Below, piece by piece: positions 43,077-51,404 of a DNA stretch of 64,000 nucleotides. Numbering within the stretch: the stretch's first letter is position 1; every line of letters begins with the position of its first letter. The notes below the pieces were generated by a model. It had not been told where the DNA came from and searched no databases. It saw only the letters and a list, made by a program, of their open reading frames with translations. This DNA is from Nocardiopsis sinuspersici (lineage in GTDB: Bacteria > Actinomycetota > Actinomycetes > Streptosporangiales > Streptosporangiaceae). The stretch is from NCBI GenBank assembly GCA_008638415.1, contig VWVT01000003.1, forward strand, positions 372,001 to 436,000, read 5' to 3'. The position numbers and the translations under genes were made by a program.

Positions 43077-43111
43077 GATGCACATGCACATTGCCATGCA
43101 TATGCATATGT
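43077..43111. other. Alternating purine-pyrimidine tract
   Basis: A tract of ATGCAC and ATGCAT words, with the 12-bp palindrome ATGCATATGCAT at 43096-43107, lies in the 395-bp gene-free stretch 42780-43174. It is strikingly AT-rich for this genome. It follows the downstream LuxR-type gene's stop codon by about 65 bp. Confidence 0.6.
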
Positions 43112-43174
43112 AGATTCGACGTGGGGGTGGGGTCGACCGCCCGTGGACCGGGTGGAAACGGGCAGATCGGACAG

Positions 43175-45703
43175 TCAGTCCGACTTCTGATGGCGCTGTA
43201 CCCATGCCGCGATCTGCGTACGCGAGTTGAAGCCCATCTTGCGGTTGATGTTGGCCACGTGTCGTGCCGCCGTCGAGGAGGTGATGAACAGCGCCCGGGC
43301 TATTCCGGGGTTGCTCTCTCCCCGGCTCACCAGGAGCGCGACCTCCAGCTCGCGTCTGGTCAGCAGTTCCCGGGGGGTCACCGAGTCCGGAGAGGGAGGC
43401 GGTCCCTGCCGTGTTCCGCGCCCGCGCTCGGAACGTCTGGCCTGCGGAGGGCTGCCGCGGTGCGGCGAGGGGCGCCGCCCCTCCTCGGCCAGCCGCTCGC
43501 CCTCGGCGACCGCGCAGGACAGGCCAAGGCCCCGGCCCTGTTCCCACCAGTGCACCAGGCGGCGGCGCCGGCGGCGTGTCCTCTCCGCGTCCGCGAACGG
43601 CCACGGGGCCGTGTGCACGGGCAGGCCCAGCCGCTCGCGCACGCTCGTCGCCGCGCCCGCCAGGCGGCAGGCGGGCTCGCGCAGGTCGGAGGAGAAGGCC
43701 ACCCGGGCGATCGCGACCAGGGCCCGGGCCGCGTCGGCGCGCTGTCCCGCCGCGTGGCTCAGCAGCAGTCCCTCGCTCAGGTAGTCGTAGGCCTGGCCCG
43801 TGGACCCCTGGGCACAGGCCACCCGGCCGATCCCGGCCAGGCAGCGCGCCTCCGCGGCCACCGCGCCGATCAGCCGCTGGGTGTCCAGCGCCTCCCGGTA
43901 GCAGCGGTCCGCCGTCACCAGGTCCCCGCCGGCCTCGGCCGCGGCCGCCTGACCGAGGAGGGTGACGCCCACCCCCCACCGGTGGTCGATACCGCGCAGG
44001 AGGGTCAGCGCGGCGTTGTAGTGGTGGTCGGCGGCGGGATGGTCGCCCTGCTGGGCGACCAGGGCGGCCCGGGTGCCCAGCGCGATCGCCTCGCCCCACA
44101 GGTCGCCCGACTCACGGCACAGCCGCAGCGCCTCCTCCACCCGCACGGCGGCCTGGTCCGGCACGCGGTTGCGCACCTCCACCAGGGCGAGCAGGTTCAG
44201 CGCGGCGCGGACGTACACGTCGTCCCCGGCCTCCCGGCACAGCCGCAGGCCCTCCTCGCCCAGCGACAGGGCCAGCGCGTGGTCGCGCCGCATCCGCGCG
44301 AGCTGGGCCCGCGCCACCAGGGCCCGCGCCCGCGAGGGCGCCTTCGCGGCGTCCTCCAGCTCCAGCATCCGGTCCATCCAGTGGGCGCCCTCGGCGTAGC
44401 ACTGGTGACTCACCCAGTGCGCGACCAGGCTGACGCACAGCCGCAGCCCCGACTCGGCCGCGCCGTGGTCCAGCGACCAGCGCAACAGCGAGCGCAGGGT
44501 GTCGCACTCGGCGATCACCCGCCGCCGCGCGGAGTCGCGCTCGCTCCAGGGCATGGACCGGCTCGACTCCAGCTTGCGCCCCAGGTCCTCGACCAGGTGC
44601 AGCATCCGGTCCAGGAGCCGCTCCTGGAACAGCTCCGCCTCGCCCTCGGCGACCAGCCGGGCCAGCGCGAACCGCCGTACCGCCTCCGGCAGCCGGTAGC
44701 GCACACGGCCCTCGAACTCGCCGGTCACCGTGATCAGCGAGCGGTTCAGCAAGGACGCCGACAGGTCGAGGATGGCCGACTCCGGCAGCGCCTCGTCGGC
44801 GCACACCTGCTCGGCCAGCTCCAGGTCCCAGCCCCGGAACACCGACAGGCGCCGCAGCAGCACCCGCTCGGCCTCGGGCAGGCCGCCGTACACGAAGTCC
44901 AGCACCAGGGGCAGCATCTCGATGCGGGAGACGGCCTGGCCCGGCCCGGGCCGGGCCGCGGGGGAGTCCAGGTACGCGCGCAGCCTCGCGACGAGGGCCT
45001 CGGGGCCCGCCCCCGGCGCGCTCGCACCCAGCACCTCGATCCCCAGCGGGATCCCGCCCGCCAGGTCGCACAGCTCCGTCACGGTCTCCATCTCCCGGGC
45101 CGAGACCGAGAAGCGGGGATCGCACGTGCGCGCGCGGTCCAGGAACAGCCGTACCGCCTCCGAGCCGGAGGGGTCGGGCGGCGGCCCCTTGCGCGCGGGC
45201 AGCGGCAGGGCCATCGGGGTCACCCGCCACACCGTTCCGCCCGACAGCCGGAACGGGTCCTCGCTGGTGAGCAGGACCGACACGGCGGGGCAGGCGGCCA
45301 GCAGGGCCTCACCGACCTCCGTCACCTCGTCGACGAGGTGCTCGCAGGAGTCCAGCACCAGCAGCAGGCGGCGGTCGCGCAGCGCGTCGGTCACCGTGGC
45401 CGACAGCGGCTGTCCGGGTTCCTCGACCACGCCCACCGCGGCGCACACCCGCGCGTACACCTCCAGGGTCGTGCCCGCGTCCGCCAGGTCGGCCATCCAC
45501 ACTCCGTCGGGGAAGGAGACGGTGGACTGCTCGGCCAGGCGTATCGCCAGGCGGGTCTTCCCCATCCCGTCGGTTCCGCACAGCGTGACGGAGCGGCTGG
45601 AGCCGAGGAGTCGGAGCAGATCGCTCAGATCCCGTTCGCGGCCCACGAATCCGGTGCCCGGACGGGGGAGGTTGTGCCGCGCGGGCGCGGTCAAAGGTGC
45701 CAT
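43175..45703 (-). CDS. LuxR-family regulator with STAND-type ATPase domain (first of a tandem pair)
   Basis: An 842-residue regulator. The N-terminal NTPase has FVGRERDLSDLLRLLG, Walker A GTDGMGKT (43-50), Walker B RRLLLVLDSCEHL and the GGIPLGIEVLGA motif. The middle is a TPR-like helical array (residues about 400-700). The C-terminus is a LuxR HTH: LLTRRELEVALLVSRGESNPGIARALFITSSTAARHVANINRKMGF. Such LAL/STAND regulators bind ATP and an inducer to activate specialised genes. It lies 158 bp downstream of a similar gene, so both are likely cotranscribed. Confidence 0.9.
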   Translation of the reverse strand: MAPLTAPARHNLPRPGTGFVGRERDLSDLLRLLGSSRSVTLCGTDGMGKTRLAIRLAEQSTVSFPDGVWMADLADAGTTLEVYARVCAAVGVVEEPGQPLSATVTDALRDRRLLLVLDSCEHLVDEVTEVGEALLAACPAVSVLLTSEDPFRLSGGTVWRVTPMALPLPARKGPPPDPSGSEAVRLFLDRARTCDPRFSVSAREMETVTELCDLAGGIPLGIEVLGASAPGAGPEALVARLRAYLDSPAARPGPGQAVSRIEMLPLVLDFVYGGLPEAERVLLRRLSVFRGWDLELAEQVCADEALPESAILDLSASLLNRSLITVTGEFEGRVRYRLPEAVRRFALARLVAEGEAELFQERLLDRMLHLVEDLGRKLESSRSMPWSERDSARRRVIAECDTLRSLLRWSLDHGAAESGLRLCVSLVAHWVSHQCYAEGAHWMDRMLELEDAAKAPSRARALVARAQLARMRRDHALALSLGEEGLRLCREAGDDVYVRAALNLLALVEVRNRVPDQAAVRVEEALRLCRESGDLWGEAIALGTRAALVAQQGDHPAADHHYNAALTLLRGIDHRWGVGVTLLGQAAAAEAGGDLVTADRCYREALDTQRLIGAVAAEARCLAGIGRVACAQGSTGQAYDYLSEGLLLSHAAGQRADAARALVAIARVAFSSDLREPACRLAGAATSVRERLGLPVHTAPWPFADAERTRRRRRRLVHWWEQGRGLGLSCAVAEGERLAEEGRRPSPHRGSPPQARRSERGRGTRQGPPPSPDSVTPRELLTRRELEVALLVSRGESNPGIARALFITSSTAARHVANINRKMGFNSRTQIAAWVQRHQKSD

Positions 45704-45861
45704 GGCCTTCACATGTAGGGGCGGTCGGGGAAGGTTCTCACCAGGGGTGGGGAAGAAGGTCGGCAGAGTGGAGGTGGTCGGGTGGGCGTTGGTACCCGGG
45801 GTTCCTGTCTTAGCGGCTGCACGCGCACTGTGCAAGTGCTTCCCGTTGTTCGCGGACCCCT

Positions 45862-48318
45862 TCAGACACCGTCCTCCGACACGGCCCAGCCGGTCAACTG
45901 CGCCCGAGAGGAAATAGAGAGTTTTCTGAAGATGTTCGCGATATGTCTGGCTACGGTCGCCTGACTGATCGTCAGACGTTCGGCGATCTCCCGGTTGGAC
46001 AGGCCCCGTTCGGCGAGTTCGGCCACCTCCCTCTCCCGGGGAGTCAGGGAGTCCGGGCCGCCGGCCACCGGGGCCGGGGGCCGTGGGAAGGCCAGCGCCC
46101 GGTCGAGCACCTGCTCCAGGGGCAGGGAGCGCCACGCGTTCCACGCCTCGGCGGTCCGCGCCCCGCCCACCCGCCGCTCCACGGCCGACCGCAGCCGCAG
46201 CGTCTCCGCCGAGGGCTGGTCCAGCGACGTGCGAAGGTCGGCGGCCACCCCCACCAGGGCGGCGGCCCGCTCCGCCTCGCCCTCGGCCAGCGCCAGCTCC
46301 GCCAGCGCCTCCAGGGCGCGCGCCACGGCGATACGCTGCCCGGAGGTGAAGCTCACTCGCAGGCACGTCGACAGGGGCTCCCTGGCCCGCAGGGCCTCGC
46401 CCTCGGCCAGGTACAGGCGGCCCAGCTCCCGTGCGCAGTGCGCGGTCGCCGGGGCCGCCTCCAACTCGCCGAAGACCGACAGCGCCTCGGCGAACAGCGC
46501 CCGCGCCCGCGCGAAGTCCCGCCGTTCGGCCGCGATCGAGCCCAGCCCGTGCAGACAGCGGGCCACGCTCCACCGGTCGCCCAGGTTCTCGGCCACCGAG
46601 ATGCTCTGCTCCAGGTAGCCGCTCGCCCGGGCGGACTCGCCGCGGCGGCGCGCCAACTGCGCCAGCACGTCCAGCGTGGCCACCTCGGTGGCGGGGTCGT
46701 CGACCTGGGAGGCCCAGTCCCTGGCCCGCTCGGCGTGCTGTCGCGCCTCGTCCAGCGCGCCGGTGCGCAGGGACAGCAGTGCCATGGTGGCCAGGGCCGA
46801 GGCGGCGGCTCCCGCCTCACGGCAGGCCCGGGCCGCCTCCAGGGCGCACATGGCCAGGGTGGACACGCGCGGCGCCGTGTCCAGGTCCAGGCGCAGTTCG
46901 GCGTGCAGCGCCAGGGCGCGTGCCCTCAGGTGCGGGGACTGCCCGTCGGGGTCGGTGCCGAGCGCCCGTTCGAGGACGCGGCTGCCCTCGGCGGCCAGGC
47001 CGCGCACCATCCAGTAGGAGCGCAGCGCCACGCACACCCGCAGGGCCTCGTCCACGCGTCCCCGCGACAGCGCCCAGTCCACCACCCGGACGTGGTTCTC
47101 CCGGTGGTGGTCGAGCATCCTCAGGCGTACCAGGCGCTCGCCCCATGCGAGCGGTGCGCAGTCGCCCTTGGCCCACTCCTCCAGGTGGGTGACGCAAAAG
47201 CGCAGGTAGCGTTCCCACCGGTCGTCCCCGCCGCCGCTCCGCGCCAGGTGCTCGGCGGCGTAGGCGCGCACCGTCTCGGTCAGCCGGTAGTGGGCGGTGC
47301 CGTCGATCTCGGCGTCCATCACCACCAGCGACTTGTCCAGCAGGGAGAAGTGCAGCGGCAGGATGTCGGAGGGGTCGACCCCCTCGCCCGAGCAGACGTC
47401 CTCGGCGGCCTCCAGGTACCAGGTGGAGAAGACCGACAGGCGGTGCAGCAGGAGCCGTTCCGCGTCGGTGAGCAGGTCGTGGCTCCACTCCAGGACCGCG
47501 CGCAGGGTGCGCTGGCGCGGAGGCAGGTCCTCGGAGCCGTCGCTGGTCAGGAGCTGGAAGCGGTCGTCCAGGCGGCGCAGGATCTGCTGCACGGACAGCA
47601 GCCGCACACGGGCGGCGGCCAGTTCGATCGCCAGCGGCATGCCGTCCAGCATCCGGCAGATCTCCGCGACGTAGCCGGAGTTCTCCCTGGTCATCTCGAA
47701 CCCGGTACGGGCGGCGTGCGCGCGGGTGACGAACAGCCGTACCGACTCGTAGCGCTGTGTGTCGCGGCGGGGGATGGGGTCGGGGCCGGCGGCGTAGGGG
47801 TCGGTGGGGGTGGGCCGCGCGGGCAGGGACAGCGGAGGCACACGCCATATGGTCTCCTCGGGCACGTGCAGCGGCTGGCGGCTGGTCGCCAGGATGCGGA
47901 CCCGGGGGCAGTCGCGCAGCACCGCCTGGCACAGCTCGGCCATCGGTCCCACGGCGTGCTCGCAGGTGTCCAGGAGCAGCAGCAGGTTGCGGGTGCGCAG
48001 CGAGGTGATGACGGCGTCCATCGCCGTGCGCGAGTCGTTCTCCACCGCCTGCAGGCCGACCGCCACCGCGCGCAGCGCCTGGTCGTGGGTGGAGGCCTCG
48101 CTGAGGTCGATGAAGCGCACACCGTCGGGGAACCGGCGCATGACGCGCTCGGCCAGGTGCAGGGCCAGGCGTGTCTTGCCGATGCCTCCGGTGCCGGTCA
48201 GCGTGACCAGCCTGGCGGTGCCGAGGAGGCGGCCCAGATCGACGATGTCGCGTTCACGTCCGACGAAGCTGACGAACTCGCCGGCGGACAGGGGCAGGTT
48301 GTGGCGGGGAGGAGACAT
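45862..48318 (-). CDS. LuxR-family regulator with STAND-type ATPase domain (second of a tandem pair)
   Basis: An 818-residue regulator starting MSPPRHNLPLSAGEFVSFVGRE. Walker A is GTGGIGKT (42-49), Walker B NLLLLLDTCEHA, with LDGMPLAIELAAARVRLLS completing the ATPase. A TPR-like helical region follows, and the C-terminal HTH reads LTPREREVAELAERGLSNREIAERLTISQATVARHIANIFRKL. It shares the whole architecture with the downstream gene but the sequences have clearly diverged, so this is an old duplication. The HTH here is closer to the consensus. Confidence 0.9.
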   Translation of the reverse strand: MSPPRHNLPLSAGEFVSFVGRERDIVDLGRLLGTARLVTLTGTGGIGKTRLALHLAERVMRRFPDGVRFIDLSEASTHDQALRAVAVGLQAVENDSRTAMDAVITSLRTRNLLLLLDTCEHAVGPMAELCQAVLRDCPRVRILATSRQPLHVPEETIWRVPPLSLPARPTPTDPYAAGPDPIPRRDTQRYESVRLFVTRAHAARTGFEMTRENSGYVAEICRMLDGMPLAIELAAARVRLLSVQQILRRLDDRFQLLTSDGSEDLPPRQRTLRAVLEWSHDLLTDAERLLLHRLSVFSTWYLEAAEDVCSGEGVDPSDILPLHFSLLDKSLVVMDAEIDGTAHYRLTETVRAYAAEHLARSGGGDDRWERYLRFCVTHLEEWAKGDCAPLAWGERLVRLRMLDHHRENHVRVVDWALSRGRVDEALRVCVALRSYWMVRGLAAEGSRVLERALGTDPDGQSPHLRARALALHAELRLDLDTAPRVSTLAMCALEAARACREAGAAASALATMALLSLRTGALDEARQHAERARDWASQVDDPATEVATLDVLAQLARRRGESARASGYLEQSISVAENLGDRWSVARCLHGLGSIAAERRDFARARALFAEALSVFGELEAAPATAHCARELGRLYLAEGEALRAREPLSTCLRVSFTSGQRIAVARALEALAELALAEGEAERAAALVGVAADLRTSLDQPSAETLRLRSAVERRVGGARTAEAWNAWRSLPLEQVLDRALAFPRPPAPVAGGPDSLTPREREVAELAERGLSNREIAERLTISQATVARHIANIFRKLSISSRAQLTGWAVSEDGV

Positions 48319-48518
48319 GGCCTCGATTACTAGGACACCGAACCGGCCCGCGCACCGCGCCGACGCGGCGCGCGGGGAACGCCGTCCCCAGTGTCGCACC
48401 CGTGGGTCGGACCTGTCCCCACGGTGGCCGGTTCCGGCACGATGGGGCCGAAACCGCCCATCCCGGCCGGGAAGGTGGTAGGGCGTGCCCGGTGTGCGCC
48501 GGGCACGCCCCGGGACGG

Positions 48519-49889
48519 CTACCCCGCGGTGCCCGCGCCCGCCTCCGCGCCCGCCTCCGTGCCCGTGTCCGCGGTACCGGGCGTCCAGGTGCCGGGGTCG
48601 GCCGGGCCCTGCTCGCCGGAGCCCATGTCCTTGACCTCGTGGTCGCCGCCGTCGTCGAACGGCGGGAACCACACGAAGGGGATGCCCTTCTTGGCGGCGT
48701 ACTGGATCTGCTTGCCGACCTTGGCGGTGGAGTGGAACACCTCGGTGTTGAACCCGCGGCCGCGCAGCAGCTCGCCGGTGCGCAGGGCCTCGCGGCGGCG
48801 CTCGGCGCCGGGCACCACGACCATCACGTCGGTGGGGCAGGACCTCCCCTCCCGGACGCGGCCCTCCGCGACGAGCTTGGCGAAGATGCGGGTGAGGCCG
48901 ATGGAGATGCCCACGCCCGGCAGCCTCCTGCGGATGAACTGCCCGGCCAGGTCCTCGTACCGGCCGCCCGCGCAGATGCTCCCGTACCCGGGGTCGTCGT
49001 CGAAGGAGGCCTCGTAGACCGTGCCGGTGTAGTAGTCCAGGCCGCGGGCGATGGACAGGTCGGCGACGACGTCGTCCTGGGGCAGGTCGGCCAGGTCGCC
49101 CATGACGAAGGCGAGCTCCTCCAGGCCCTCGTCGAGAAGTTCGGATGACACGCCCAGGGCGCGGACCCGCTCGGCGACGTCGGACCCGGTGCCCCGGATC
49201 CGGGCCAGCTCCAGGCACGCGTTGGCCTGCTCGCCGGTCAGGCCGTCGGCCAGCAGGATCCGGCGCACGCCGTCGTCACCGATCTTGTGGAGCTTGTCCA
49301 CGGCTCGGATGACCGCGACCGGGTCCTTGACGCCCAGGCCCTCGTAGAAGCCCTGGAGGACCTTGCGGTTGTTGACGTTGAGCGTCCAGGCGGGGATGTC
49401 CAGGCCGCTGAGCACCCGGTGCACGATGCGCGGCAGCTCGGCGTCGAAGTGCAGCGGCACGGAGTCGACGTTGATGACGTCGATGTCGCACTGGGTGAAC
49501 TCGCGGAAGCGTCCCTCCTGGGGGCGCTCGCCCCGCCACACGCGCTGCATCTGGTAGCGCTTGAACGGGAAGGTCAGCTCGTTGAAGTGCTGGGCGACGT
49601 ACCGGGCGAAGGGCACGGTCAGGTCGAAGTGCAGTCCGAGCCTGGCGTCGGAGTCGTCCTTGGCGTCGGCCTGGAGGCGGTGCAGGGTGTAGACCTCCTG
49701 GGAGGTCTCGCCCTTGGCCGTCAGCACGTCCAGGTTCTCCACGGACGGGGTCTCCACCGACGCGAAGCCAAAGGACTCGAACCCGGCGCGGATATGGTCC
49801 AGCCAGCGCTGCTCCACGGCCCGGACCTGGGGGGTCCACTCGGGGAAACCGCTGACGGGAGTGGGGCGGACGACGCGCTGATCGGACAT
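48519..49889 (-). CDS. hisS: Histidyl-tRNA synthetase, atypical clade
   Basis: A 456-residue class II synthetase. Motif 2 reads YQMQRVWRGERPQEGRFREFTQCDIDVI, the His-specific block is LDYYTGTVYEASF, and motif 3 lies in GGRYEDLAGQFIRRRLPGVGISIGLTRI. It charges tRNA-His in the cytosol. The N-terminus VSGFPEWTPQVRAVEQRWLDHIRAGFESFGF differs from the usual actinobacterial HisS (KAPKGTYDLLP). The anticodon domain is short and ends in a Gly/Thr/Ala tail of about 30 residues. It may be a second copy; whether another hisS exists cannot be seen here. Confidence 0.9.
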   Translation of the reverse strand: MSDQRVVRPTPVSGFPEWTPQVRAVEQRWLDHIRAGFESFGFASVETPSVENLDVLTAKGETSQEVYTLHRLQADAKDDSDARLGLHFDLTVPFARYVAQHFNELTFPFKRYQMQRVWRGERPQEGRFREFTQCDIDVINVDSVPLHFDAELPRIVHRVLSGLDIPAWTLNVNNRKVLQGFYEGLGVKDPVAVIRAVDKLHKIGDDGVRRILLADGLTGEQANACLELARIRGTGSDVAERVRALGVSSELLDEGLEELAFVMGDLADLPQDDVVADLSIARGLDYYTGTVYEASFDDDPGYGSICAGGRYEDLAGQFIRRRLPGVGISIGLTRIFAKLVAEGRVREGRSCPTDVMVVVPGAERRREALRTGELLRGRGFNTEVFHSTAKVGKQIQYAAKKGIPFVWFPPFDDGGDHEVKDMGSGEQGPADPGTWTPGTADTGTEAGAEAGAGTAG

Positions 49890-50682
49890 GTGGGGTTCTC
49901 GGCTCACAGTTTCGTCTCGGACTTGCTTGCCCCGTCCGCGCCCTCGCTCACGCGCGCGCGGGCGAGGGTCCGGAACGGACGGGGAGGGCCAGCCCATACT
50001 ACGGCCAACGTGGGCGGAGGGCCGCTGGTACGCCGTCCCGCTCCCGGGCGCGGCGCCGACGCATGGGAGGGGAGGGGCCGGGAAAGGCCGCCACCGGCCC
50101 ACGTGGACGGTTGTGGGCCGGTGGGGCGCCGGAGCGCCGACCGTGGTGCCGACCAGCCGACGCCGAAGAGCGAGGCGTCGGCGGGTGGTCGTCCACCCGG
50201 GACGCCGCCGGGGCTCCCGCGGATGGTCGCGTCCTCGTGCCAGGAGTCTTTTCCGCGACCGCACTTGCCGGTGCGGGGGCCTGCCTCCACCGTAGACTCC
50301 GGGAACCGGGCCAGACAGGGATTGGCGCGGCCGAAAGCGGCCGAAAATGGCCGCTCACAATGTCGTAAAGTCGCCCCGTCGGGGTACAAATGTGTGCTTA
50401 CCTGGCTACGGTCGGTTCCGGGCAGGGTACCCATCGCCACGGGAGGCCGCCGGTGCCCGTGGCTCCTCGGGTCGTTCGCGCCCCGTCGTCCCCTGTCCCA
50501 CGAAAGCTGTGTTTCGTTGCACCAAAGAGCCGAAACGCCGTCTCTGACGGCCATCCGGTGTTAGGTTCCAGGAGCGGTGCCTCTCGTGGCGGTACCCAAC
50601 CCGGCGAGTCCCGTACCCCTCAGGACCGGGTCGTGCGAGCTCCTCGGCTCCCACAGTCCCGGCACTCCCTCTAGGACTAACT
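49890..50682. other. 793-bp gene-free divergent region
   Basis: No convincing gene is seen between hisS and the GTPase gene. A hisS T-box leader was sought and not found. ACGAAA (50500-50505) and TTTCGT (50512-50517) form an inverted repeat that could be an operator for the GTPase gene. Confidence 0.5.
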
Positions 50683-51297
50683 GTGATCGATCCAGCAAAC
50701 AGCACGAACCATGTCCAGGCGTCCAACGAGCTGTCCACCAAGATCATCGTCGCCGGGGGCTTCGGGGTCGGGAAGACCACGTTCGTCGGTGCCGTATCGG
50801 AGATCCCGCCCGTCCGCACCGAGGCCGCGGTCACCGCCGCCAGCGTCGGTGTCGACGACCTCTCCCACACGCCGGACAAGACGAGCACCACGGTCGCGAT
50901 GGACTTCGGCCGCATCTCGCTGGACACCGACCTGACCCTCTTCCTGTTCGGCACCCCGGGCCAGCAGCGCTTCTGGTTCATGTGGGACGACCTCGTCCGC
51001 GGCGCGCTGGGCGCGGTGATCCTGGCCGACACCCGACGCCTGGAGGACACCTTCCAGGCACTGGACTACTTCGAGCGCCAGTACCGGCTGCCCTTCGTCG
51101 TGGCCGTCAACGAGTTCGACCCCGAGGCGCTCTACAGCCCCGACGAGCTGCGCGAGGCCCTGGACCTGCCCCCGGAGGTCCCCGTCGTCTACTGCGACGC
51201 CCGCGACCGCAACTCCGTCATCCGGGTCCTGGTGACGCTGGTCAAGTACGGCATGGCCCTGGAGGCCCGTCAGGGCCACCACCGCCAGCTCGCCTGA
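50683..51297 (+). CDS. CvnD-type GTPase (conservon family), orphan
   Basis: A 204-residue small GTPase: P-loop VAGGFGVGKTTF, switch region EAAVTAASVGVDD, the G3-like LFLFGTPGQQRFWFMW and the NKxD-equivalent VAVNEFD. This matches the fourth protein of actinomycete conservons (CvnD), which couples to a histidine-kinase-like CvnA and Roadblock CvnB. None of cvnA, cvnB or cvnC is present here, so it is an orphan. The start is GTG 50683 with AGGA upstream. It is followed after 107 bp by secA2. Confidence 0.9.
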   Translation: MIDPANSTNHVQASNELSTKIIVAGGFGVGKTTFVGAVSEIPPVRTEAAVTAASVGVDDLSHTPDKTSTTVAMDFGRISLDTDLTLFLFGTPGQQRFWFMWDDLVRGALGAVILADTRRLEDTFQALDYFERQYRLPFVVAVNEFDPEALYSPDELREALDLPPEVPVVYCDARDRNSVIRVLVTLVKYGMALEARQGHHRQLA

Positions 51298-51404
51298 GCC
51301 GCGGGTGCCCCCATCGACGCCGAGGAGAGGCCGCGACCGAAGTATCCGGACATGTGGGCACCCGTGGTTCCACAAACGTGTGTGTCCGGCGTTACTCTGT
51401 GGTG

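Noticed and set aside
49890-50682. T-box leader for hisS
   Set aside because: The conserved T-box sequence AGGGTGGNACC was sought on the minus strand and not found.
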